Positions 53,972-62,340 of a DNA stretch of 64,000 nucleotides are shown here, piece by piece. Source of the DNA: Azotimanducus sp965199815. GTDB taxonomy: Bacteria; Pseudomonadota; Gammaproteobacteria; Pseudomonadales; Azotimanducaceae. The stretch covers positions 434,001 through 498,000 of the forward strand of contig CBDATE010000018.1 in assembly GCA_965199815.1 (NCBI GenBank), read 5' to 3'. A program made the translations under genes and the position numbers. The stretch's first letter is position 1. Each line of letters begins with the position of its first letter. The notes under the pieces were generated by a model. That model made no database searches and had not been told where the DNA came from. It saw only the letters and a program-made list of their open reading frames with translations.

Positions 53972-54529
53972 ATGGCCGATATAGTCACTTCCGAGGTGCG
54001 TTCTCGCATGATGCGAGGAATACGGGGCAAGGATACCAAGCCGGAACTGGTGCTGCGAAAACTGCTGTTCGGAGCAGGACTCCGGTTCCGCCTGCACGGA
54101 AAAGACCTTCCCGGGAAACCGGATATAGTCCTGCCAAAATGGAACACGATTATCTTCGTGCATGGGTGTTTCTGGCATCGGCACGAGGGCTGCCCATTCG
54201 CATCAACTCCCGGCACACGCATCAAGTTCTGGCAGCAGAAGTTCGATGACAATGTCCTGCGTGACGCGAAAAATCGGGACGAACTGCTTTCCAGTGCATG
54301 GCGTGTTGCAACCGTCTGGGAATGCGGTCTCAAGGAAGAGCCTGACCGAGTGGTTTCGAACCTCCTTGAATGGGTGAAGGAGAGTATTGAATCCTGCGCT
54401 GAATTCCCTTTGCTTCAACATCCCAGTCCATCCGTCAGTGCGCTGCCCGGAGCAGCGGGGCATAAGCGCAATACTGGCCGAGATCGATTGAGGGAGACGC
54501 AGGCACGAGTTTCGGGGTTGGCAAGGTGA
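53972..54529 (+). CDS. vsr: Very short patch repair endonuclease (Vsr)
   Basis: Vsr nicks T:G mismatches that arise from deamination of 5-methylcytosine. The product has the family's motifs in order: VRSRMMRGIRGKDTKPE, GLRFRLHGKDLPGKPDIVLP (catalytic Asp), IIFVHGCFWHRHEGC, and NVLRDAKNRDEL with WRVATVWEC. The Cys/His zinc ligands and catalytic Asp/His are visible. TTG 53966 (AGGGA 6 nt upstream) competes with ATG 53972. The C-terminal 50 residues after ESIESCAEF are not conserved-looking. Vsr genes normally sit beside a Dcm-type gene; here only a fragment of one remains, divergently placed. Confidence 0.93.
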   Translation: MADIVTSEVRSRMMRGIRGKDTKPELVLRKLLFGAGLRFRLHGKDLPGKPDIVLPKWNTIIFVHGCFWHRHEGCPFASTPGTRIKFWQQKFDDNVLRDAKNRDELLSSAWRVATVWECGLKEEPDRVVSNLLEWVKESIESCAEFPLLQHPSPSVSALPGAAGHKRNTGRDRLRETQARVSGLAR

Positions 54530-54609
54530 CAGCCCCATAGCGCAACAGCGCAGTCGCATCGCCCGGAGCGTCAGGCACACGGACATGCCCGGGTGGCATC
54601 CCGCCTCCT

Positions 54610-54675
54610 TGCTGCTTCAAGTATCATTCGCCGACAATCGGAGAGGTGGCCGGGTGGTTGAAGGCGCTCCCCTGC
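54610..54675 (+). repeat. Partial tRNA-Ser duplication (5' half plus upstream region)
   Basis: 66 bp match 61333-61398 with 3 differences, all in the D-loop region. The match covers 30 bp upstream of the tRNA and tRNA positions 1-36, ending exactly in the anticodon loop (CCCCTGC). The rest of the tRNA is missing. It marks the left side of the accessory block that ends at the intact tRNA-Ser. Confidence 0.85.
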
Positions 54676-54693
54676 CGAGTAGCGAGACTTTCC

Positions 54694-54840
54694 ATGACTC
54701 TGTTCATCATCATGCTTTGCTGCCTTGCGCTCGTATCTCACTTCGTGCCGGGGTTGATTTCCCGCGTTGTGAAAGGGTGTTTGATTGTCTTTTTGCTGTT
54801 GCTTTTCGTCTTTTGGGTGATTGCGGGCCAAGCATTGTAG
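54694..54840 (+). CDS. Possible small two-helix membrane protein
   Basis: An ATG 19 bp after the tRNA fragment opens a 48-residue frame with two hydrophobic stretches (MTLFIIMLCCLALVSHFVPG and CLIVFLLLLFVFWVIAG) split by a short basic loop. No convincing Shine-Dalgarno is present. Its last codons lie in a 27-bp sequence repeated at 55826. It could be a genuine small membrane protein or a chance frame. Confidence 0.3.
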   Translation: MTLFIIMLCCLALVSHFVPGLISRVVKGCLIVFLLLLFVFWVIAGQAL

Positions 54841-54848
54841 TTTCCCTG
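54819..54848. repeat. Short direct repeat flanking the Dam-like gene, left copy
   Basis: GATTGCGGGCCAAGCAT followed by GTAGTTTCCCTG (with 2 extra bases here) recurs at 55826-55853 in the same orientation. The two copies bracket the methyltransferase gene. Confidence 0.7.
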
Positions 54849-54857
54849 CCGCCTGCA

Positions 54858-55763
54858 TCAAACGGCTGTTGCAACGAACCTTGGGTTAGCCTGAACATCT
54901 CGTGCGATTCGTGGAGTCTGACGGGGAGCTGGGCCAGGTGTCAGATACAAGCTCTCGACTGTTTCTTCTCTGAGTCCATTCAGGGTTGATTGCGTTGATG
55001 TTCCGGCACTGAGCAGTATGCGCGTGAGGCCAAGTGTCTCCGGCAAGGGTGGTCCGTACTCGCGTCCGCCGGTCGTGCCGTCATAAGACAATGCGAACGG
55101 TATGTGTCGATGCCGCAGGTTCTGTAGGCCGAATATCAGTTGCTCCCTCGTCATTTGTTGGTGGTATCGCCTGTCCGAGCCGATTGACGTGCCAAGGTAG
55201 GGCGGGTCCATGTAAACGAAATCGTCCGGTCGCGCATCGTTCGTTGTTTCGAGCCAATCACCGACACGGAATTCGACGCGGCCCCGGAGGATGCTCGACA
55301 CACCATGAATCGCCGAGTGCATTCTGTCGGGACGCATGCCCAGGCGTCGCCTGTCGACGGATTGAGTGAATTGGCCGGTTCGGTTGAAGCGAACCGAATT
55401 CTTCACGCACCGGCAGATCAGGTAGAGCAGATCAACATGGTGACCGGTGGTGTTGTACCGTTCTCGAATGCGGTTGAAGTAGTCACCATCGCCTTCGATC
55501 TGTCCATGCCACAAGGTGTGGTATTCGTTGGCCGTCTCCTCTGGTGTCTCCACGATTGCGCGGAGGAGATCGATCATCGGCTCAAGGCTGTCCGCGAGCA
55601 CAAATCGTGGTGCGAGTCCATGATGGGCAGCGTAGATCGTCATGGCCGCTGAGCCGGCGAACGGATCGTAGAAGGTGCCTATCTTCGTCGGCAGGTGCCG
55701 CGAGATGGCCGCAGCCAGCTTCCGCTTGCTTCCCTGGTAGGGAATAGGATGCGGGATGCTCAC
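54858..55763 (-). CDS. Dam-like DNA adenine methyltransferase (D12 class)
   Basis: It methylates adenine N6 in DNA. The D12-class motifs are clear: PYQGSKRKLAAAISRHLP, the AdoMet motif FYDPFAGSAAM, a central target-recognition region, and the catalytic DPPY (FVYMDPPYLGTS). From GTG 55763 it has 301 residues (VSIPHPIPYQG start). The open frame extends upstream to 55925 and includes a CPHCGS zinc-ribbon-like segment, which may be part of the protein or an unrelated fragment. An ATG at 55842 with AGGGA 6 nt upstream is in a different frame, hinting at a small indel in the 5' region. No cognate nuclease lies beside it, so it may be an orphan methyltransferase. Confidence 0.88.
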   Translation of the reverse strand: MSIPHPIPYQGSKRKLAAAISRHLPTKIGTFYDPFAGSAAMTIYAAHHGLAPRFVLADSLEPMIDLLRAIVETPEETANEYHTLWHGQIEGDGDYFNRIRERYNTTGHHVDLLYLICRCVKNSVRFNRTGQFTQSVDRRRLGMRPDRMHSAIHGVSSILRGRVEFRVGDWLETTNDARPDDFVYMDPPYLGTSIGSDRRYHQQMTREQLIFGLQNLRHRHIPFALSYDGTTGGREYGPPLPETLGLTRILLSAGTSTQSTLNGLREETVESLYLTPGPAPRQTPRIARDVQANPRFVATAV

Positions 55764-55825
55764 GTGCTTCGCGCCCGAGAGCGCACCCGAGAGGATGCGC
55801 GTAGAGCCGCAATGCGGGCAGGCAG

Positions 55826-55853
55826 GATTGCGGGCCAAGCATGTAGTTTCCCT
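55826..55853. repeat. Short direct repeat flanking the Dam-like gene, right copy
   Basis: Right copy of the 27-bp repeat at 54819-54848. Read on the minus strand it carries AGGGAAACTACATG, a plausible ribosome site and start. Confidence 0.7.
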
Positions 55854-55934
55854 GTTGCCGTCCCCTGAAGCCTTTCTGCAAGGGTTTTTTGTCTTGCCTG
55901 GTCTTGCAAGCTCGTTATGACGCAATATAGCCTT

Positions 55935-56348
55935 CTACTCGCTGGAAACACCGGATAGCAACTCTTCGCACATGGGACTGGCTTCAATCTCTTCAGCTTC
56001 CAGGCACTTCGACAGCATCATCAACTTGAGCAGGGCAGCCGTGGCATTTTCAGGGTCGGCCTCTGTCTGGGCTGGCACCGCCTCATAGGTCGCTGTTACA
56101 AAACAGTGGTACTGCCACATGGTTTGTGCCACATGCTGCGATTCGCAATCGCATTCCCCGTATTTCGCACCCGGTGGCGCACTGCGGGAGGCATCATACC
56201 TGGCGCTGGTACAGGCATCATGTTCGGCCTCTCGTTGAAAGCTGGATATCCCGCTACCGCTACCGGTAACCGTTATAGTTTCACTCAGGGCGCTGGTGCT
56301 CATCGCGGCCAGCATCGCGATCAGGATGACGGAGGTGAGTCTGTGCAT
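55935..56348 (-). CDS. Small exported cysteine-containing protein, unknown function
   Basis: The 137-residue product has a clear signal peptide (MHRLTSVILIAMLAAMSTSA, cleavage near LSE). The mature part has Cys residues in a C-x-C arrangement (GECDCESQ) and several others (HDACTSA, YHCF, SKCLEAEE, MCEELL), so it is probably disulfide-bonded in the periplasm. I do not recognise the family. It is 10 bp beyond the end of the extended Dam-like frame and on the same strand. Confidence 0.6.
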   Translation of the reverse strand: MHRLTSVILIAMLAAMSTSALSETITVTGSGSGISSFQREAEHDACTSARYDASRSAPPGAKYGECDCESQHVAQTMWQYHCFVTATYEAVPAQTEADPENATAALLKLMMLSKCLEAEEIEASPMCEELLSGVSSE

Positions 56349-56422
56349 AATCGGAATCTCGGTTCGGGATTCGCGTGATTGTAGCGCGCCCTCAGGGGCA
56401 GTCAGTCGTCTCAGGGCGGATC

Positions 56423-56590
56423 ATCCCGATAGTTCGGGCAGCGCACCGGTGGCGCGCTTGCAGGAGCAAAAAGCCACGATGTGGCGCAGTCACATCGTCC
56501 TGAGGGTCTGGCACCGCCTCACAGGTCGCTGTTGAGCCTCCCAGTCAAGCGCGTCACACCACCCTGAATTGTCAGATACATGAACATGTA
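56423..56590 (+). repeat. Long direct repeat, left copy; gene-free interval 56349-56766
   Basis: About 165 bp here match 61080-61280 in the same orientation, with a core from GGCGCGCTTGCAGGAGCAAA through ACCACCCTGAATTGTCAGATAC. The pair brackets the nuclease/methyltransferase cassette. The rest of 56349-56766 contains no gene that I can support; 56590-56766 precedes the nuclease start. Confidence 0.88.
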
Positions 56591-56766
56591 CAGGCGATGG
56601 CGATTCAGAGTAAGCTGCGCTACGTAGAAATTTCAACAGCCGTGAATTCGCGATAGGTCAAACCCGTGCAAACGCCCGAATCTATCTTGGGTCCTGCCGT
56701 GAACCGGAGGCGTAGCCGACCTCTTGGGTCTTCCGGACTCACAGAATTCTCAACCGGGTACTTTGC

Positions 56767-58174
56767 ATGAGTCTGGAGGGGGTCCGCCGCCCACTCGTGG
56801 ACCGCCTTGATAAGGGAGACCGGGGCGACCGTGGCTGGTTCGTTATCACTCGCGTCCATGTCGCGGTTTCCTGGCTGAAGGGCATCGCCGAATATTTGGA
56901 GAGCCGGGGCGGCGGAGGTAGCATTCACCTCACTGGCCACGACTACCAGAGACTCGCGAGGATCATTGGAACGGAAGTTGACGATCCGGGCATACAACTG
57001 CGGCGTCATCACCTGTTGGTCATGGACAAGCCGTTACAGCTTTTGCAACGCATGAACGGCACGAGATGGGACGAGATCGTCCTTACAGATCGAGGGCGAA
57101 ATCTTGCCTATACGGATGATCCGGCGGCAGTGCTCGAGCAAGCCCTGTCCGCCATCAGATTCGCAGTCGAGCCTTGGATACCACTCGACCGAGTTGGACA
57201 ATATGAGGACTTCGACCTCCGGGTATATGAGGTCACAAAAAAGGTTCTCCAGCGCTGCGACGGATATATCGACCGGAACGAGTTTGATTTCTTCGTCTCT
57301 CGTATACGACGCAGAGGCGAAGCGTCCAAGGCAGCCGCCGCGATCACGGCTTATCGCGCACTTACACCTGAGGAACAGGACATGCTTCATACCGAGGTCC
57401 GCGACCGGATACCAGAGCACAAGGCGTATTCGAACTGGCGCGATGTCGGGTTACACACCTTCTCCTTGTTCTCGCTTGGCACCAGCATGGTACGTGAAGG
57501 AACGCGGCTCCTGCTGACCGCAAATTGGGTCGGGGCACATGCTGCTCCCGCCGCGCCTGCGACACCCGCGCCCCCGCCGCAACTTCGGATACCGGAGCCT
57601 CCCGAGGTCGAGGAATTGCTTTCGCCGCCCGCGACGCGCGTGAGCAATGATGGTGCGGATGCGGAAAGCTTCGTCGCGAAGGTGCTCCGTTCACAGGGTT
57701 GGGAGGTCGTCTTCTACACTAGGTATGTTCTGATCAAGTCCATCCGTGGACTTGATCAGACTCGCAAATCAGAAGTGCGCTTCTGATTTGCTCGCAGATT
57801 CAATGCCTTACGGCACTGAATCTGGCGGCACATCCATGTGCCGCACGGGAAACTCTGTTATTCAGAGTTTCCCTAATCGTCGCGGGTACGGTTTTGATCT
57901 CTGGGCACGGCGGCAAGATCGAGCGATGGTAGTCGAGGTGAAAAGTAGCATTGTCGTACTAGGCGCGGTAAGTCTGACACCGACGGAATACCGAGCAGCG
58001 CAGGAATACGGTGACAGTTACGTTCTGGCGCTCGTCGAGCACATGGACAGCGTCTCACCGCGCCTGTGCATGATCCGGAATCCCGTGGCAGCGCTCCAAA
58101 TCGAGGAACGCATGTCGGCTAGCTACGTGATTGCCCGCGCCGAATGGCTACGGGTTGCCGACAGGGTCGCATAG
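56767..58174 (+). pseudogene. Restriction endonuclease-like gene split by a hairpin element
   Basis: The first part (56767-57720) encodes a helical N-terminal region (FVITRVHVAVSWLKGIAEYL) and a Pro/Ala linker. After the insertion the frame resumes as NRRGYGFDLWARRQ, then MVVEVKSS. GFD-x(n)-VEVKSS is a PD-(D/E)xK nuclease core, and the end (LTPTEYRAAQEYGDSYVLALV) matches DUF3883-type domains. The hairpin element adds 154 bp including a TA duplication; removing them restores VVFYTNRRGYGFDLWA and one 417-residue frame. As it stands the frame stops at 57786 inside the insertion, before the catalytic core, so the nuclease should be inactive. It is 128 bp upstream of a large DNA methyltransferase, its likely partner. 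Confidence 0.82.
57722..57873 (-). mobile_element. 152-bp MITE-like element made of five hairpins, copy 2
   Basis: Reverse complement of 42388-42539 with about 3 differences and no indels. TA flanks it on both sides (57720-57721, 57874-57875). The uninterrupted coding sequence on either side shows directly that it inserted at a TA with duplication of TA. Confidence 0.87.
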
Positions 58175-58240
58175 TGCGGGACTTGCCCACGCCGCCCGCC
58201 CCCTCTCTTGGGCCGACTTCCTTGAGGGCCTATCGATCCA

Positions 58241-58275
58241 TGGTACCAACTACCATACTATGATAGTTGGTATCA
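58241..58275. promoter_or_regulatory. 35-bp near-perfect palindrome upstream of the methyltransferase
   Basis: Arms GGTACCAACTA (58242-58252) and TAGTTGGTATC (58264-58274) enclose CCATACTATGA, which is itself nearly symmetric. Only two base pairs and the centre fail to match. It lies 28 bp before the methyltransferase start. A repressor operator or autoregulatory site is the simplest reading. Confidence 0.6.
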
Positions 58276-58302
58276 CGACAGAGTGATCCGGATCGAGGAG
58301 CC

Positions 58303-60993
58303 ATGGTGCAATCGTACAAGAATGTCTATTTCAGGGACTGCCCGAAATCGGCATCGGGGCGATCCAGCTTGACTCTTGCCTTTGGCAAGAGAGACGAGAA
58401 CATTTTCAACGCGGTACGCCATCTTTCCAGCGACTCGCTCCGAAATGCCCTCGGTTACGAGAGCTTCGTAACCCTCCGGAAGCACGCTCAGGCCGAGGAC
58501 AAAACTCTCAACGCATTCTGCCTCTCGATTCTCCGTGGTCATCTCGAGACCCACGGACAATCGGCCACTGCGTGGCTGCCGGGATTCGAGGCTCCCAACC
58601 CCATCGCCATCGATCCGATTCAGGCAACCTTCTACGGTGGTCGTCACGAGCCGCTGCATGAATGGTACCCTTGGCTGGAGGGATACTCCCCTGCATTCGT
58701 CGAGTCGGTCATCGGCAGGTATTGCCCGAACGCGAGAAGCGTGTTCGACCCTTTTGGCGGCACGGGCACAACGGCGCTCACCGCGTGCCGTCTTGGCAAA
58801 AAGGCGTATTACGCCGAGATCAACCCGCTTCTCCAGTTCCTCACAGCATCGAAGGTCATCGCCCTGCGATTGCGTGACCGCAATCGCACTGAGCTGGTGG
58901 ACGATCTCGTAGCGCTAGGCGAGACGCTTAACGAGCGGATCGATGCCACTCGGCAGGATCTTCGGTTGAAACAGACCTACGATGCAGTGTTTGGCGAGAG
59001 TAAATTTTTTGACGAAGATGTGTTCGCCGATGTACTGCGCTGCCGCACATTGATCGACGACATCGGATATACCGCTCCGCAGTCAGCGCGTTTCTTGACC
59101 ATCGCGGTTCTTCGTGCCCTGATCCCGGCATCTCGCCTGATTCGACGGGGCGATCTGAGGTTCAAGACCGAGCAGGAACTGGCGGGCGATCGCATTGAGT
59201 TGCGGAAGGAGATTCGCGCGGCACTTACCGTGATGGCCCGCGACATTGAAGACCTTTCTCTGATCGACCACATACCGGTGCTGCTACTGGAGAACGCGAA
59301 AAACTTGAACCGAATTCCTGCTCTTTCCATCGATACAGTGATCACAAGCCCACCTTATCTCAATGGCACGAACTATTTCAGAAATACGAAGGTCGAACTG
59401 TGGTTTCTGCGCTACCTGAAGGAACGGGAAGACTTGTCCCGATTCCGCTTTGGTTCGATGACAGTGGGGATTAACGATGTGACTGTGGGCAAGCCTGTCG
59501 GCGAAATGCCGCCCGCTGCTGCACCGGTCGTGGAGGCCCTCGAAGCGGATGCCTACGATGTGCGAATACCTCGCATGGTCTTGTGCTTTGCCTCGGAGAT
59601 GCACCTGATCCTCCACGCGTTGGCCGCGCATACTCGGAAGGATGGGACAATCGTCATCGATATTGGCGATTCCACGTACGCCGGTGTGCATGTTCCGACG
59701 GACCAATTCATTGTGCAGTCTCTGGACGCGGCCGGGTTCGGCCTCACCGATGAAATAACGCTGCGTCGGCGGTACTCGCGGAGCCAGGTAAAGCTGACAC
59801 AGAAGTTGCTTGTATTCACTCCAAGGCCGGGGAAGCGTACGCACACCCACCGCAAAAGGAAGCAATCGACTGGTTGGTCTTCAGCTTGGTTGGATTTCAA
59901 GAAGTTCTTGCCGCATCAGCGGGGCGAGTACGCAAAGCGCAACTGGGGACATCCGCGCCATTCACTCTGCTCCTACCAAGGTAAAATGAAGCCCTCATTG
60001 GCATCGCATCTGGTCAAGACTTTCACGACACCCGGCGGCCGGTTGCTAGACCCGTTCTCGGGCGTTGGCACGGTCCCGTTTGAGGCCGCGCTCCATGGCG
60101 TTGAATGCTGGGGTTTCGACATATCGCCGCCCGCAGTGCACATCACGGCCGGAAAGATCGGAGAGTGCATCATTAGTGTATGTGAGGGAACCGTCAAGAG
60201 GCTGGAAGATTACCTGAAGACACAAGAGTTACAGGCAGAGGAACGCAAGTCTGCAGAGTCGATCCGATTCAACGGGGTTCTGGCCTCCTATTTTCACGAA
60301 ACGACATTCGAAGAAATACTGCTAGCGCGTAGATATTTCCTCGACAATCCACCCGAAAACGCTTCGCAATCTTTGGTCTTTGCTTGTCTGCTCCACATCC
60401 TTCACGGCAATCGCCCCTATGCGCTCAGTCGCCGGTCGCATCCCATTACGCCGTTTGCACCAAGCGGTAATGCAGAATACCGTGCATTGATTCCAAGGCT
60501 TCGCGACAAGGTGGAACGTAGTCTGGCAACACCGATACCGGATGACTTTGTTACTGGCTATTCGATTTTTCAAGACGCTACGGCATGGTGGCCGGCTGCT
60601 GTTGATGATTTGGACGCTGTAGTGACATCTCCGCCTTTCTTCGACAGCACACGGTTCCATCTCGGGAACTGGATACGCCTGTGGTTCTGCGGTTGGGAAG
60701 CGAATGACTTTCGGGAGCGGCCACTGGCGTTCGTTGATGAACGGCAAAAGCGTGGCTTTGAGGTTTACTATCCCATCCTGCGCCAGTGTCGAGAAAGACT
60801 GAAATCGGATGGTGTGGCTGTCTTTCATCTAGGAGCTAGCAAGAAGTGCGATATGGCGAAAGAGTTGGCCCGAATCGCCAAAACCTGGTTCCGGGTGGCT
60901 GACACTTACACAGAATGCGTCGCCCACTGCGAAAGCCACGGTATTCGCGATAAGGGGACCGTCGTGGGTCATCAGTATCTGGTGTTGCAATAG
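58303..60993 (+). CDS. Large DNA methyltransferase with two N4/N6-type domains
   Basis: The 896-residue product contains two complete amino-methyltransferase cores. The first has the AdoMet motif DPFGGTGTTALTACRLG (about residue 148) and catalytic TSPPYLNGTNYF (about 346). The second has DPFSGVGTVPFEAALHG (about 583) and TSPPFFDSTRFHLGNW (about 776). Both follow the order motif I then motif IV. A basic stretch (RKRKQS) links them. GAGGAG ends only 2 nt before ATG 58303, so GTG 58306 may be used. Such double-domain enzymes modify DNA in restriction or defence systems; the neighbouring nuclease gene is broken, so this one may now act alone. Target sequence unknown. Confidence 0.87.
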   Translation: MVQSYKNVYFRDCPKSASGRSSLTLAFGKRDENIFNAVRHLSSDSLRNALGYESFVTLRKHAQAEDKTLNAFCLSILRGHLETHGQSATAWLPGFEAPNPIAIDPIQATFYGGRHEPLHEWYPWLEGYSPAFVESVIGRYCPNARSVFDPFGGTGTTALTACRLGKKAYYAEINPLLQFLTASKVIALRLRDRNRTELVDDLVALGETLNERIDATRQDLRLKQTYDAVFGESKFFDEDVFADVLRCRTLIDDIGYTAPQSARFLTIAVLRALIPASRLIRRGDLRFKTEQELAGDRIELRKEIRAALTVMARDIEDLSLIDHIPVLLLENAKNLNRIPALSIDTVITSPPYLNGTNYFRNTKVELWFLRYLKEREDLSRFRFGSMTVGINDVTVGKPVGEMPPAAAPVVEALEADAYDVRIPRMVLCFASEMHLILHALAAHTRKDGTIVIDIGDSTYAGVHVPTDQFIVQSLDAAGFGLTDEITLRRRYSRSQVKLTQKLLVFTPRPGKRTHTHRKRKQSTGWSSAWLDFKKFLPHQRGEYAKRNWGHPRHSLCSYQGKMKPSLASHLVKTFTTPGGRLLDPFSGVGTVPFEAALHGVECWGFDISPPAVHITAGKIGECIISVCEGTVKRLEDYLKTQELQAEERKSAESIRFNGVLASYFHETTFEEILLARRYFLDNPPENASQSLVFACLLHILHGNRPYALSRRSHPITPFAPSGNAEYRALIPRLRDKVERSLATPIPDDFVTGYSIFQDATAWWPAAVDDLDAVVTSPPFFDSTRFHLGNWIRLWFCGWEANDFRERPLAFVDERQKRGFEVYYPILRQCRERLKSDGVAVFHLGASKKCDMAKELARIAKTWFRVADTYTECVAHCESHGIRDKGTVVGHQYLVLQ

Positions 60994-61079
60994 CTGAGTC
61001 CATAGCTACGGAGTTCGCCGACCAACTTGAAGATGAGGATGTCTGAAAGGATGATGTCGCGAGTCGCTTTAATGCCAAC

Positions 61080-61280
61080 ATGTCCCGACAGTTCGGGCAG
61101 CACACCCGGTGGCGCACTTGCAGGAGCAAAAAGCCACGATGTGGCGCAGTCACATCGTCCCGAGGGGCTGGCACCGCCTCACAGGTCGCTGTTGAGCCTC
61201 CCACAGTCAAGCGCGTCACACCACCCTGAATTGTCAAGCGCGTCACACCACCCTGAATTGTCAGATACGTGAACGAGTAC
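61080..61280 (+). repeat. Long direct repeat, right copy; gene-free interval 60994-61362
   Basis: Matches 56423-56590. Unlike the left copy, it contains a tandem doubling of a 27-bp unit (AGCGCGTCACACCACCCTGA onward, ending AATTGTCA). No gene is seen between the methyltransferase stop and the tRNA; the last 30 bp before the tRNA are those copied at 54610. Confidence 0.87.
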
Positions 61281-61362
61281 ACAAACATCCCGGATGAGCC
61301 TGTGCAGCGGTAAAATGACCTCCCGCTATCCATGCTGCTTCAAGTATCATTCGCCGACAATC

Positions 61363-61453
61363 GGAGAGGTGGCCGAGCGGCTGAAGGCGCTCCCCTGCTA
61401 AGGGAGTATGGGCTAATACCCCATCGAGGGTTCGAATCCCTCCCTCTCCGCCA
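61363..61453 (+). tRNA. tRNA-Ser (anticodon GCT)
   Basis: A complete 91-nt class II tRNA. The acceptor stem GGAGAGG pairs with CCTCTCC, followed by discriminator G and an encoded CCA (61451-61453). The anticodon stem CTCCC/GGGAG holds loop CTGCTAA with anticodon GCT. A long variable arm and the T-arm GAGGGTTCGAATCCCTC are present. It reads AGC/AGU serine codons. A tRNA-Ser gene downstream of csrA is usual in related bacteria; here about 9 kb of accessory DNA separates them. Confidence 0.97.
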
Positions 61454-61455
61454 TG

Positions 61456-62340
61456 TCACCGCAAACGTTCCGGCACTATATCCGCGTTGGCGTGGTCGGC
61501 TCCCCGTACACACCGGTTGACCAGCGTCCCGAGACCCCTGATGCTCGTGCGGATGATGTCACCGTCCTTCAGGAATCGCTTGTCAACAACGCCTACGCCA
61601 CCCGGCGTACCGGTGAATATCACATCGCCGGTCTGCAGGGTGCAGACCTCCGAAAGATGGCTGATCAGGGTCGGCACATCAAAGATCAGATTCTCCGTGT
61701 TGTCGCTTTGTCGCCGCTCGTCATTCACCATGCACTCGATCTCGATGCTATCGGGGTTCTCCAGTGAATCCGCTGATACGAGTACTGGACCCATGGGTCC
61801 AAAGGTGTCGAAGGACTTGCCGAGGTTGAATTGCGGCGCGGCACCTCTGTATTGCGTACCCCGATCCGAGATATCCTGACCTGTGCACAGGCCGGCGACA
61901 TGGCTCCAGGCATCCTTGACGGAGATGTCCTTGCCCCCAGGCCCGATCACCACCACGAGTTCGGCCTCGAAATCCACATAGTTGCTGCGCATGACCACAT
62001 CATCGCGTGTGCCCACGATGCACGAGGGATACTTGGTGAAGACAACCGGTGTTTGCGGCAGCGTCATGCCCGTCTCCAGCGCATGACTGCGATAATTGAG
62101 ACCTATGGCGAACACCTTCGCGGGGCGCGGCACCGGCGGTCCCGGGTTGACGGCATCCAGACGACCGGTAGCCGGTTGATCGGCAAGCTGCGCTGACAGT
62201 GTGGAAAGCTGATCAACTGCGGTCAGCGCGGCCATGGGATCAGAACCCAGAGCGCCCTTCGACAGCGCCTCGAGATCGTGGTAATGGTCGCCAGCGACGA
62301 GCGCGGCGCGCCCTTCGATATTCGCGAGTGTGTACGCCAT
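61456..62340 (-). CDS. Fumarylacetoacetate hydrolase family protein
   Basis: The 294-residue product has the FAH C-terminal domain signatures: VFAIGLNYRSHALE, DFEAELVVVIG (metal-binding Glu), GQDISDRGTQYRG, KSFDTFGPMGPVLV and TGTPGGVGVV. Members hydrolyse, decarboxylate or isomerise acylpyruvates and related diketo acids with a divalent metal; the exact substrate is unknown. ATG 62340 is preceded by GAGGG 6 nt upstream. Its stop lies 3 bp from the end of the tRNA-Ser gene, in convergent orientation. Confidence 0.92.
   Translation of the reverse strand: MAYTLANIEGRAALVAGDHYHDLEALSKGALGSDPMAALTAVDQLSTLSAQLADQPATGRLDAVNPGPPVPRPAKVFAIGLNYRSHALETGMTLPQTPVVFTKYPSCIVGTRDDVVMRSNYVDFEAELVVVIGPGGKDISVKDAWSHVAGLCTGQDISDRGTQYRGAAPQFNLGKSFDTFGPMGPVLVSADSLENPDSIEIECMVNDERRQSDNTENLIFDVPTLISHLSEVCTLQTGDVIFTGTPGGVGVVDKRFLKDGDIIRTSIRGLGTLVNRCVRGADHANADIVPERLR

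Noticed and set aside
53813..54184. 123-codon minus-strand frame overlapping vsr
   Set aside because: Most of it is antisense to vsr; only the short motif I stub at its end is meaningful and is listed separately.
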